DNA from: an uncultured Verrucomicrobia subdivision 3 bacterium | GTDB taxonomy: Bacteria; Verrucomicrobiota; Verrucomicrobiia; Limisphaerales; UBA11358 | Reading direction: 5' to 3' | Assembly: GCA_903911825.1 (NCBI GenBank) | Contig: CAIWFB010000314.1 | Span: forward strand, 1-34,674 | Length of the DNA: 34,674 nt | Shown here: positions 18,201 through 25,333 of the stretch, one piece after another | How positions within the stretch are numbered: the stretch's first letter is position 1 | Layout: each line of letters begins with the position of its first letter | The notes under the pieces: generated by a model | Seen by the model: the letters and a program-made list of their open reading frames with translations, nothing else | Database searches by the model: none | What the model was told of the DNA's origin: nothing | Made by a program: the position numbers and the translations under genes

Positions 18201-18690
18201 CGATACATTGAATGACGTAGCCGTTGGGAAACGCCGTATTCAAGCCCGAGAGATCCACGCTCCATCCGGTGTTATCCAAAAAACTCCAAGTCACTTCATC
18301 GTTGCCGGGGGTAACGGTCGCGGGGCCCGCCCATTCAGAACCGATGATCAAGTTGCCGATATCGCTCTCCCAAGGATTCGCCGCCGTGAGATTGGCCGTG
18401 ATAGCGCCCATCGCCACACTGGTGGAGACGGCTGAACTGCAATCCAAAGGATCCGTATTGACCCAATTTGCCGCACCCACGCCGAACGCCTTGGCTGTCG
18501 CCGGAAAACCAGTGGTTTGATAGCCCGCGCCATAACCCACGGTTTGGGGTGTCGTGCCGGAATCATAATACCAAGACTGGATGTTCAAGCCCACAGTGGA
18601 GCCTGCCTGCGCAGCGCCGAGCATCAGCGCGGCCGCCGGAACGGCCAGCAATGATTGTTTTATTCTTTTGGTGAAGAGCGATCGTTTCAT
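15256..18690 (-). CDS. Large secreted beta-rich protein with Ig-like, autotransporter-repeat and LamG domains
   Basis: An 1144-residue exported protein. It has a signal peptide (about 1-29, ending MLGAAQA) and a Ser/Thr/Gly-rich N-terminal domain with SWYYDSGTTPQT. An Ig-like domain spans about 235-325 (LTYQWQHAGTNLPGA...DAGLYSAVVT). Autotransporter-associated beta-strand repeats follow at about 340-640 (LTKVGVGKLTLAGAFDATNNVLVKTGTLEV). A second Ig-like domain is at about 773-853 (LRYQWVKNGV...ADYSVTVTNNFGAVSS). A LamG/concanavalin-like domain covers about 863-1083 (YQFDGGSASIDCG, FTVEAWVNT, WHHIVAERSG). The C-terminal 45 residues (LESATTLSPSNWTPVTG...ASRFYRVKL) are a recurring verrucomicrobial end-domain. 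It probably acts at the cell surface or outside the cell in carbohydrate binding or adhesion; no catalytic motif is visible. Confidence 0.85.
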   Translation of the reverse strand: MKRSLFTKRIKQSLLAVPAAALMLGAAQAGSTVGLNIQSWYYDSGTTPQTVGYGAGYQTTGFPATAKAFGVGAANWVNTDPLDCSSAVSTSVAMGAITANLTAANPWESDIGNLIIGSEWAGPATVTPGNDEVTWSFLDNTGWSVDLSGLNTAFPNGYVIQCIGASKATANSLITFSDPAAGALGFNPIYTAGNANYNGPVGLQVPTPTLTGDTLTMSSPSRPASANCALAGFIITDQPVVTRDVPTSMLLASGAALVLPTPTTIIGIGLTYQWQHAGTNLPGATFSSYTNSSLVPTDAGLYSAVVTSTFFPSQSVTGQVASVNVVPAHAARSATFDGNTGVTGAQDGSGTWGFTLLNWWSGSADDYWGNPDSAIFGAGGTGAYSVALTANVSANAITFNSGAYTITNTAGEILTLAGTGAITATTNGTIACPLSTGTNGLTKVGVGKLTLAGAFDATNNVLVKTGTLEVQTKTGGDAPYIVTNGATLRIGYNTGGGYANTGLKIYGDGTAATSGLYLKGGTTYNVAGTPTLLGAPTTVHQYGTGMASLGIFDVNGTGLLCSSAASGSIIDSNVQMVRITYGMAAQVDVGANTTTGDLILNGPLNVGPYTDGSIYGFIKRGTGSLRLNAVATTTNSALDVRAGSAICGVNDCIGLNAILKSAASATIDLKGTTQNVSSATLLGTLKMTINKGGSPNCNQLIGTVTFGGTLVVTNTGGTLALGDTFTLFPGSSGGGAFTSLVLPTLSNGLAWQDNSAVDGTISVIVGSIAPSFVTDLSGVTNFAYVGTLPTFSVVAAGDPTLRYQWVKNGVTPVGTDSATITLPAITLASDADYSVTVTNNFGAVSSLTNHLTVISPALFAAQIVADAPLAYLPLSETDAPTAYDYSGHANNGTQQGGLTLGVDGPRTPAFQGFTGSTTAYQFDGGSASIDCGTAPAISGTSDFTVEAWVNTTTTTFSRLIQQRSGFDGEYMFDLNADGTLHFTVYGGGYQFDFNSPGTKLVNDGSWHHIVAERSGTNGFIFIDGSLMAQASGPVRPLNDTFTVGVGKDFRDDSSYFDGALCNVAIYSHALSAARVGAHAVTGILGTTPLAITIAPGGATITWPLGILESATTLSPSNWTPVTGATSPYSWLSTTNASRFYRVKL

Positions 18691-18914
18691 ATGGTTTTTT
18701 AGGTGCGCTTTAGTCTGCTGAATCGTTGGAGTTTGATTTTACCGAATTGTTGCAATTAGGTGACGATGTAGTGACGGTTTGATTTTTCCTTTTGAACCGA
18801 ACCAATACCCGAGACTAACAGGCTTCGCGCTCGCAGCTATACCACATATGGGGGAGTAACCAAATTTGCCGGAATTGGCCCGCTTTTGGCGACTGGTTGG
18901 CGACTGCGAAGATT

Positions 18915-20471
18915 CTATTCGGAATAACCAAACGCCCGACAATACGGCGCGAGCTTGCCTTGAACTGGTGCCAAAGCCTCGGCGTAGCGTTCCCAACGGC
19001 CCACGGCGCGTTGATAGACTGGTTGCGTCACGTCGTGATACGTCGGCGCGTAAAGCACCTTGCGCCGGGCCGTTTCGTGCGAGCGCGCCTGATCCGCGTG
19101 CCAAGTGAGGCCGAGAAACTCCGTCACTTTGCGCCCTTCGGTCTCTACATTTGCCACCACGTCTTCGTAGCGCGATTCAATCCAGTCAAAGCCGCCGAGT
19201 TCGCGCACCCGTAGCCACACATCCATCAAATCGGAGTAATGCTTCGCGGTGCGCTCCAGGCTAAGAAAATTTACGTTCGTCGCATTCAACATGATGTTCA
19301 GGAAGAAACAACTGATCAGCACATCGCGCGGATCACGCAGGGCGATGATGACTTTCAATTCCGGAAAAACGCGCAGCCACACATTTAGCGACATCGTGGG
19401 CGAAGGATTCTTATCCACTAGCAAACGCTGAGTCGGTTGGCCCGGCACTTCGCGTAACAAACTTTTCACATAACGGCGGCGCATTTCGCCCCGCTGAGTT
19501 TTGGACAGCCCATCCAGATCCGCTGCGCCTTTGGCCCCCGGCTTCAAGCTCAGTTGCTTTTCCACCTCGTGATGAAACGCCGTCGGCTCATCAAAGGCCA
19601 ATACGTCGGGATTCGCGTCCAAGATTTGTTCCAGCAGCGTCGTGCCACTGCGCGGATGCCCGCCGAGGAAGGCGAGCTGATAATTCTCCTTGGAAGCCGG
19701 CGCTTCCTGCCGCCAGCGCCGGATCATTTCCGGCGTCAAGCCCGCCAGCAATTCCCGTCGCCGCCGGTCGCTCGCGTCATACCCTTTTTCGAGCTGGGCG
19801 ATGTCTGTGATCGTGCGCACTTGGGCTTTGGCCTGCAGCAACCAGCGCATCGCTTCAGCGTATTGCCCTGATTGATCGAGCACCACCCCGAGCAGATGTG
19901 GCGCGGCGTATTTCACATACGGATATTGCGGCCCGTCGGCTATCAAATCCCGCAAGGCCGTTTCCGCCGCCGCATCCTGCTTTTTGCGATGCAACAGCAA
20001 CGCCCGAAAATATCGCGCCTGATCGTCGCGCGGATGTTGGGCTAGACAACTCTCCACGCATTCCCACGCCTCGTCCAAGCGCCGCTCTTTTTCGAACCAC
20101 ACCGCCAGATTGATGCGGGCATCCACGGAATTTGGATCAGCCACCACGGCTTTTTCGTAGCACGTCCGCGCGTCATCCAACTGGCGCAGCCCCTGATATT
20201 GCAGGCCGATCATACTCATCAGCGAAGCGTTCTGCGGCGCTGCCGCCTGCGCTCGCTGATACGCCTGATTGGCCAAAGCAAAATCCAATTCGCCCGCCGC
20301 CGCGTTGCCCAATTCAAACCACAATTCTGCTACGCCCGGATAATGCCGCACCAATTCCCGATAGCCCGCCAGCGCCGGCCCGTGCCGCCCGCCCAGCAAT
20401 TGCTCCTGCGCCTTTTGCCAACGGCCGATGTCGCGCGGACTGCGCTGTAGCTTGGTCAGGTCATCGTTCAT
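18915..20471 (-). CDS. TPR-repeat sulfotransferase
   Basis: A 518-residue two-part protein. The N-terminal half (about 1-235) is built of tetratricopeptide repeats (for example AELWFELGNAAAGELDFALANQAYQRA and DARTCYEKAVVADPNSVDARINLAVWFEKE). The C-terminal half is a PAPS-dependent sulfotransferase. It has the 5'-phosphosulfate loop GGHPRSGTTLLEQIL at about 267-281 and the 3'-phosphate motif ALRDPRDVLISCFF at about 377-390. The ending QPVYQRAVGRWERYAEAL is typical of bacterial TPR-sulfotransferases. The ATG at 20471 is used; the frame stays open upstream but there overlaps trpG in antisense. The acceptor is unknown and could be a polysaccharide or a protein tyrosine. Confidence 0.88.
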   Translation of the reverse strand: MNDDLTKLQRSPRDIGRWQKAQEQLLGGRHGPALAGYRELVRHYPGVAELWFELGNAAAGELDFALANQAYQRAQAAAPQNASLMSMIGLQYQGLRQLDDARTCYEKAVVADPNSVDARINLAVWFEKERRLDEAWECVESCLAQHPRDDQARYFRALLLHRKKQDAAAETALRDLIADGPQYPYVKYAAPHLLGVVLDQSGQYAEAMRWLLQAKAQVRTITDIAQLEKGYDASDRRRRELLAGLTPEMIRRWRQEAPASKENYQLAFLGGHPRSGTTLLEQILDANPDVLAFDEPTAFHHEVEKQLSLKPGAKGAADLDGLSKTQRGEMRRRYVKSLLREVPGQPTQRLLVDKNPSPTMSLNVWLRVFPELKVIIALRDPRDVLISCFFLNIMLNATNVNFLSLERTAKHYSDLMDVWLRVRELGGFDWIESRYEDVVANVETEGRKVTEFLGLTWHADQARSHETARRKVLYAPTYHDVTQPVYQRAVGRWERYAEALAPVQGKLAPYCRAFGYSE

Positions 20472-20539
20472 GGAATAATGAAATGGAATATTGCCCGCCG
20501 CCGCGCAAGTCAAACCATCGGTCTTGTTGTTTGGCGGCG

Positions 20540-20572
20540 AAAACCATAATCTCTCAGCAAGATTATGGTTTT
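20540..20572 (+). promoter_or_regulatory. 13-bp perfect hairpin containing the trpG/pabA start codon
   Basis: Left arm 20540-20552 and right arm 20560-20572 are exact complements around a seven-base CTCAGCA loop. The ATG of the next gene (20565-20567) is inside the right arm. The site also lies in the divergent intergenic region, so it could equally be a DNA operator. Confidence 0.65.
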
Positions 20573-21134
20573 GGTCTTGGACAACTACGATTCGTTCACC
20601 TACAACCTCGTGCAATTCCTCGGCGAGTTGGGCGTGGACTTGCAGGTGCGCCGCAACGATGAGATCACCATCGAACAGATCCGCGCGCTCAAGCCCGAAC
20701 GCATTCTTGTCTCGCCGGGGCCGTGCTCGCCGCGCGAAGCCGGTCTGTCCAACGACGTCATCAAGACATTCGCCAACGAAGGCATCCCCATTTTCGGCGT
20801 GTGCCTCGGTCATCAATGTATCGGCCACACGTTTGGCGCGGAAGTCGTCGTAAATTATCGCATGATGCACGGCAAGACCTCGCCGATTAAGCACAATGGC
20901 AAAGATCTTTTTGCCGGCATGGCCAATCCGTTTCCCGCCACGCGCTACCATTCGCTCGTCATCAAGCGCGACACGATTCCTGACTGTCTGGAGATCACCG
21001 CCGAGACCGAAGAAGGCGAGATCATGGGCGTGAAGCACAAGACGCTGCCCATCTGGGGCGTGCAATTCCATCCCGAAAGCATCCTCACCGAAAACGGCCG
21101 CACGATTCTGAAAAACTTTTTGCAGCTCAAATAA
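20565..21134 (+). CDS. trpG/pabA: Anthranilate/aminodeoxychorismate synthase component II (glutamine amidotransferase)
   Basis: Releases ammonia from glutamine for the chorismate-using partner TrpE or PabB. The 189 residues match the family length. The class I amidotransferase triad is complete: nucleophile Cys80 in [10 protein letters not shown], His169 and Glu171 in QFHPES. Also present are the N-terminal [14 protein letters not shown] and [11 protein letters not shown]. No trpE or pabB is adjacent, so I cannot decide between tryptophan and folate synthesis; in many bacteria one protein serves both. The start codon is buried in a 13-bp hairpin and has no Shine-Dalgarno sequence. Confidence 0.94.
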   Translation: MVLVLDNYDSFTYNLVQFLGELGVDLQVRRNDEITIEQIRALKPERILVSPGPCSPREAGLSNDVIKTFANEGIPIFGVCLGHQCIGHTFGAEVVVNYRMMHGKTSPIKHNGKDLFAGMANPFPATRYHSLVIKRDTIPDCLEITAETEEGEIMGVKHKTLPIWGVQFHPESILTENGRTILKNFLQLK

Positions 21135-21199
21135 GTTTCCGGGCCAAGGTGTCGCGCGAAGAACGCGAAGGGAGCTAAGGAAGTATGTAGCCTATCAGC

Positions 21200-21216
21200 T
21201 AAAACGGAGCGTTTTA
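21200..21216. terminator. Short A/T-flanked hairpin between convergent genes
   Basis: A 7-bp perfect stem (TAAAACG with CGTTTTA) closes a GAG loop between the convergent trpG/pabA and miaB genes. It is short and has only modest GC, so it may be a weak terminator or chance. Confidence 0.3.
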
Positions 21217-21286
21217 AGGTTTCCGCATTCGCGGGAGGGGTAAATCGATTCTCTTTGGGTCAGCCGGAACGGCGGCGGGAGGAAAA

Positions 21287-22690
21287 TTACTCCAAAATGG
21301 CCGGGTCGCCGTAGAGCGTGAAGGAACCGGTGCGCTCGATGTTCACATCCATGAGCTGGCCCTGATGGCGGGTGCTGCCTTCGAAGAGGACGATGCGGTT
21401 GCAGCGGGTGCGTCCGGTGTAGCGGGCTTTATTCTTTTTGCTCGGGCCTTCCACGAGAATCTGCACTTGTTGACCGATGAAGGCGTCGTATTTGCGGGCG
21501 GCGATGCCGTTGACTAGTTCGAGGAGGCGATGATTGCGTTCCTCGCGGATTTCCTGCGGCACTTGATCGGGCATGTCGGCAGCGGGTGTGTCGCGGCGCG
21601 GGGAGTATTTGAAAATGTAGGCGTTGTCGAATTGCACTTCGCGGCAGAGTGACAGCGTCAGTTCAAAATCTTCCTCCGTCTCACCAGGAAAGCCCACGAT
21701 AATGTCGGTGGTGATGCCGATGCCCGGTTTGGCGGCGCGTAGTTTTTGGATGATGCCGAGAAATTTTTCCCGCGTGTAGCCCCGGTGCATGAGCTTGAGC
21801 AACCGATCGCTGCCGCTCTGCAAAGGGATGTGCGCGCTCTCGCATAATTTCGGTAGCCGCGCGTAAGCTTCGACCAAGTCATCGCCATAACCTTTCGGAT
21901 GCGGGGAGGTGAAGCGGATGCGTTCTAGGCCGTCAATCGCGTGGACGGCATCGAGGAGTTGGACGAACGGGGAAATTTGCAAGGTAGGGCGCGTCACTCC
22001 ATGCGCGCCGCCATTTGAATCCGTGCCCGCCCTACCAATCACCGGGATGTCGCGCTTGCCGAAGCTGGTGACGATCTGGCCGAGTAAGGTGATTTCGCGC
22101 ACGCCGCGGGCCACGAGTTCGCGACATTCGGCGACGATGTCATCAATGGTGCGGCTGCGTTCTTCGCCGCGCGTGTAGGGCACGATGCAGAAGGTGCAGT
22201 ATTGATTGCAGCCTTGCATGATGCTGACGAAAGCGGAGACGGAAGTCTTCGCGCTGCCGTTGAGGAGATGTTCGCGGATGGTGGCTTCGCTCTTGGCTTC
22301 GGCTTCGACGTCCACGATTTTTTCGCGCTTGCCAGAGAGTAATTCATCCAGATATTCAGCCGCGCGATGAAATTTCTGTGTGCCGAGAACTAAATCAACG
22401 TCGGGTAATTTATCAATGAGTTCTTTGCCGCGACTCTGCGCCATGCAGCCGAGGTAGCCGAGAATTTGATTGGGATTATCTTTCCGCGCGGTGCCGGCGA
22501 GATTCTTCATCTTGTTCATCGCCTTCTGTTCGGCGAGATCGCGCACACTGCACGTGTTCAGCAGCACCACATCGGCGATGCCTTCGGTCTTGGCGAGCGT
22601 GTAGCCTTTGGCGACGAGCTGGGCAGCGACGGCTTCGCTATCGCGCTCGTTCATCTGGCATCCGTAAGTTTTGATGAAGACACTGGGCAT
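21287..22690 (-). CDS. miaB: tRNA-2-methylthio-N6-dimethylallyladenosine synthase MiaB
   Basis: A radical SAM methylthiotransferase that adds the 2-methylthio group to i6A37 in tRNAs reading UNN codons. It has 467 residues from the ATG at 22690 (MPSVFIKTYGCQMNERDS). The N-terminal UPF0004 domain carries the three auxiliary-cluster cysteines Cys11, Cys47 (NTCSVR) and Cys82 (GCMAQ). The radical SAM motif CNQYCTFC supplies Cys161, Cys165 and Cys168, followed by IVPYTRGEERSR. A C-terminal TRAM domain ends the protein. Residues about 218-236, right after LLGQIVTSFGKRD, are encoded by a 54-bp palindromic element and are absent from the family. The reading frame is kept, so the enzyme is probably functional. 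Confidence 0.96.
   Translation of the reverse strand: MPSVFIKTYGCQMNERDSEAVAAQLVAKGYTLAKTEGIADVVLLNTCSVRDLAEQKAMNKMKNLAGTARKDNPNQILGYLGCMAQSRGKELIDKLPDVDLVLGTQKFHRAAEYLDELLSGKREKIVDVEAEAKSEATIREHLLNGSAKTSVSAFVSIMQGCNQYCTFCIVPYTRGEERSRTIDDIVAECRELVARGVREITLLGQIVTSFGKRDIPVIGRAGTDSNGGAHGVTRPTLQISPFVQLLDAVHAIDGLERIRFTSPHPKGYGDDLVEAYARLPKLCESAHIPLQSGSDRLLKLMHRGYTREKFLGIIQKLRAAKPGIGITTDIIVGFPGETEEDFELTLSLCREVQFDNAYIFKYSPRRDTPAADMPDQVPQEIREERNHRLLELVNGIAARKYDAFIGQQVQILVEGPSKKNKARYTGRTRCNRIVLFEGSTRHQGQLMDVNIERTGSFTLYGDPAILE
21985..22038. repeat. Palindromic element inserted in frame in miaB
   Basis: A 54-bp element (18 codons) bounded by perfect 9-bp inverted repeats GGTAGGGCG (21985-21993) and CGCCCTACC (22030-22038). 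A nested inverted repeat GGCGCG / CGCGCC lies at 21990-21995 and 22006-22011. It resembles dispersed REP-like palindromes and falls in a family-variable loop of MiaB. Confidence 0.8.
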
Positions 22691-22800
22691 GTTTCGAGCG
22701 GTCAAGATAACACGGGACGGGGCGATGAAAAGTTGAAACACTCGCCGCAACGCGCTTGCGGGACGGCGCGAACCCTGTATTTTCAACGGACGGGGATTCC

Positions 22801-24435
22801 ATGGAAAACGGCCCACTTAAAATCCTGTTGATCAGTAACGACGCGAAACTTTCGCTTCGCATCGGAGAATTGCTGCGTTCCGGCACCACGGAATTGGAGC
22901 TGACCGTGGAGCCCACGCCCGATGCTGGCTTGGCGATGTTGGCGACGAATTTATTTCACGCCATTCTCTTTGAGATTCCGCAGGCGAACACTTCCGCCCT
23001 CTTTCAAATCACTTCGCTCACAGCCAAGGCGCCCTCGCTGCCAGTGCTGGTCATCGGGCCGAGCGAAGACGAAACGTTTCTGGGCGAAGCGGTCTATGCC
23101 GGCGCGCAGGATTATCTCGGCAGCGAACAACTCGTGGCGCAGACGTTGCGGCACGCGATTCACTGTTCCATTGCTCGCCAGACCGAACGGCTGGCGATCA
23201 TCGAGGAAAAGGAAAATTACTACGGTATTTTCGATCATCTCGTGGAAGGTATTTTTCGCACGACCGTGGATGGGCATTATCTGCTGGCGAACATCGCCCT
23301 CGCCCGCATCTACGGTTACGACACGCCGATGCAATTGATGGCCGCCATCAAAGACATCGCCAGCGGTTTGTATGTCGAGACTGTGCGCCGCGAAGAATTT
23401 GTGCGGCTCATGCAGGAGAACGACACGTTGAGCGGCTTCGAGTCGAAGATCTATCGCAAGGACGGCACTATCATTTGGATCGCGGAGAACTGCCGCGCTG
23501 TGCGTGATCGGCAGGGGAAACTGCTGTATTACGAAGGCACCGTGGAAGACATCACCGAGCGCAAACGCGCGGAGGAACAGATCCGTCGCGCCACGGCGGA
23601 ACTCTCCCGCAGCCGCGAAGAATTGCGCACAAAGAATGCGTTGATGGAAGAGAATCTCCGCACCGCCCGCGAGATTCAGCTCACGATGTTGCCGCAGACG
23701 TATCCGAATTTTCCGCCGAGCGTGCCCGCCGAATTGAGCGCGTTCCAATTCGTGCATCGCTACGAACCAGCCGAATCAGTCAGCGGCGATTTCTTCAGCG
23801 TCTCCGCGATTTCTGACACTGAAGTCAGCGTATTCATCTGCGACGTCACTGGACATGGCGTTCGTGCCGCGCTGGTCACGGCGATGATCCGCGCGTTGGC
23901 CGAAGAGTTGAAACCGCTCGCTCGCGATCCCGGCGCGTTTCTGCGTAAATTAAATTTTGATCTGTGCAGCATTCTCAAGAACACCGGTTCGCCGATGCTC
24001 ACGACCGCGTTCTACGCCGTAGCGGATTGTCGCACGGGGCAGCTGCGCTTTGCGAATGCCGGACATCCCAAGCCGCTCATCATCCGCCGATCAATGGATC
24101 GCGTGGAAGCGCTGGCGAATTCCTCCGGTCGCGGTCAGCCAGCGCTGGGATTGTTCGAAGACCCGCCGTATCAAACGAGTGAATCAGCGATTCATGCAGG
24201 CGATTTCCTGATGCTCTTCACCGATGGGCTTTACGAAGTGCAGGGGCAGAACGAGGAGTTGTATTCGCAAGAACGGCTCACGCTGGACGTGAAAAATCTG
24301 CTGACGCATCCGCCGGGAATTTTGTTCGATGAATTGATCCAAGTGATCCGCAGCTTTGCGCACGACGGTCAATTCGACGACGACGTCTGTCTCGTCGGGA
24401 TGGATTATCTGGGTATGCCGCCGGTGAAGAGCTGA
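22801..24435 (+). CDS. PP2C/SpoIIE-type serine phosphatase with degenerate receiver and PAS domains
   Basis: A 544-residue cytoplasmic regulator. The N-terminal receiver-like domain (about 6-125) has Glu58 (ILFEIPQ) where the phosphorylated Asp is expected, and lacks the conserved Lys after GAQDYL. It is therefore probably not phosphorylated in the normal way. A PAS/PAC domain follows at about 138-260 (GIFDHLVEGIFRTTVDGHYLLAN...GTVEDITERKRAEEQ). A coiled linker leads to the SpoIIE phosphatase domain (about 300-535), with metal-site motifs SVSGDFFSV, ICDVTGHGVRAALV and FTDGLYEV, ending DDDVCLVGMDY. Such proteins act like RsbU on anti-sigma antagonists. It is divergent from miaB; GGGGA precedes the ATG. 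No partner switch genes are in the window. Confidence 0.9.
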   Translation: MENGPLKILLISNDAKLSLRIGELLRSGTTELELTVEPTPDAGLAMLATNLFHAILFEIPQANTSALFQITSLTAKAPSLPVLVIGPSEDETFLGEAVYAGAQDYLGSEQLVAQTLRHAIHCSIARQTERLAIIEEKENYYGIFDHLVEGIFRTTVDGHYLLANIALARIYGYDTPMQLMAAIKDIASGLYVETVRREEFVRLMQENDTLSGFESKIYRKDGTIIWIAENCRAVRDRQGKLLYYEGTVEDITERKRAEEQIRRATAELSRSREELRTKNALMEENLRTAREIQLTMLPQTYPNFPPSVPAELSAFQFVHRYEPAESVSGDFFSVSAISDTEVSVFICDVTGHGVRAALVTAMIRALAEELKPLARDPGAFLRKLNFDLCSILKNTGSPMLTTAFYAVADCRTGQLRFANAGHPKPLIIRRSMDRVEALANSSGRGQPALGLFEDPPYQTSESAIHAGDFLMLFTDGLYEVQGQNEELYSQERLTLDVKNLLTHPPGILFDELIQVIRSFAHDGQFDDDVCLVGMDYLGMPPVKS

Positions 24436-24449
24436 TCCGCTCCGCGCGG

Positions 24450-25262
24450 CTAATCGGTCGCGTTCTTCAAAACCAGATTCAGAATCTTGCTGATGTCCTC
24501 ATTGTGCTGCTGCGAGGCCATGCCAAACGCATGGACGATGTCTAAAACAAAAGCCGCATTCTCCCGCGTGAAATCGTAGTAAACCGTCTCTTTCGATTTG
24601 GCCGGACTGCTCTTGCGCAGCGCCCCATCCGCCGTCAAAACCTGATTCAGCGGCAGGCAGACATAAACCATCGCTTGATAACCGACTGCCCGTTGCTTCT
24701 GCTTTAATTGGATTTGCACGGAACCATACGGCGAATTTTTGGTGAACTGCGGAATACGTTGCACGGCGCGCTGAAAACCGCCGGAAGCATTGTTCGTGTC
24801 CGTCTCCACTTGCATCGGCTGGCTCTCCTCAAAATCGGCGGCGGGAATTTTCTTCAACGCGGCAATTTCGGCGATGATTTGATTCGTGGACAACAGGCCG
24901 AGCCGCACGCTTTCAAAGAGGATCTTGGAAAGTTCGTGCCCGTGTTTCGTTTCGCCATTGCGCGTGAAAACAATCTGCGGCACGAGCGTGGGGCTGTTGG
25001 TGCCCGGAGTGTCGTAACCGATCTGCCATTCGAGATAATGCCTTTTGCCGAGCGCTGTTTTCATCGGTGCCAGCGGCAGGCCGAAACCATCTGAAGTGCG
25101 TTCTTTCACTCGCACTTTGCCGGTCACGTCCGTTAATGGCAGCCGCACGCGGACGCTGTCATTCGTGACGACGACGAGCACGGATTTGTAATCCGGATTC
25201 GCACCAAAGCCGTTCGCGACGAGCGCGAGCAGAACTAAACTGAACGCGGCGACTTTTTTCAT
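24450..25262 (-). CDS. Secreted hypothetical protein
   Basis: A 270-residue protein with a clear signal peptide (MKKVAAFSLVLLALVANGFGA, about 1-21). The mature part begins with a beta-rich region (KSVLVVVTNDSVRVRLPLTDVTGKVRVKERTSDG) and has QWQIGYDTPGTNSPTLVPQIVF-like strands in the middle. It ends in a helical segment with FVLDIVHAFGMASQQHNEDISKILNLVLKN. I do not recognise the family. The gene is convergent with the phosphatase gene and lies in the same direction as, and just downstream of, the M16 peptidase gene (71 bases apart). A periplasmic location is inferred. Confidence 0.7.
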   Translation of the reverse strand: MKKVAAFSLVLLALVANGFGANPDYKSVLVVVTNDSVRVRLPLTDVTGKVRVKERTSDGFGLPLAPMKTALGKRHYLEWQIGYDTPGTNSPTLVPQIVFTRNGETKHGHELSKILFESVRLGLLSTNQIIAEIAALKKIPAADFEESQPMQVETDTNNASGGFQRAVQRIPQFTKNSPYGSVQIQLKQKQRAVGYQAMVYVCLPLNQVLTADGALRKSSPAKSKETVYYDFTRENAAFVLDIVHAFGMASQQHNEDISKILNLVLKNATD

Positions 25263-25265
25263 GAG

Positions 25266-25305
25266 GTTTTTTAGACAGAATTAACCAAATGTTTAGAATT
25301 ATTTC
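25266..25305. repeat. Dispersed 7-bp-phased intergenic repeat, copy 1
   Basis: The sequence TTTAGACAGAATTAACC and the following AATGTTTAGAATTATTTC match, with few changes, the segment at 33307-33343 between pyrR and pyrB. It occupies the gap between the M16 peptidase gene and the secreted hypothetical gene. Confidence 0.6.
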
Positions 25306-25333
25306 CGGCTGAAATCATTTGGCTGATTTTGGC

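Noticed and set aside
18886-18910. Direct repeat TTGGCGACTG twice near the sulfotransferase stop
   Set aside because: Only two copies of ten bases in a GC-rich stretch, with no heptad phase or pairing. Too little to interpret.
20472-21071. N-terminal 200-residue extension of the sulfotransferase
   Set aside because: The extension is antisense to trpG/pabA; the TPR region begins right after the ATG at 20471.
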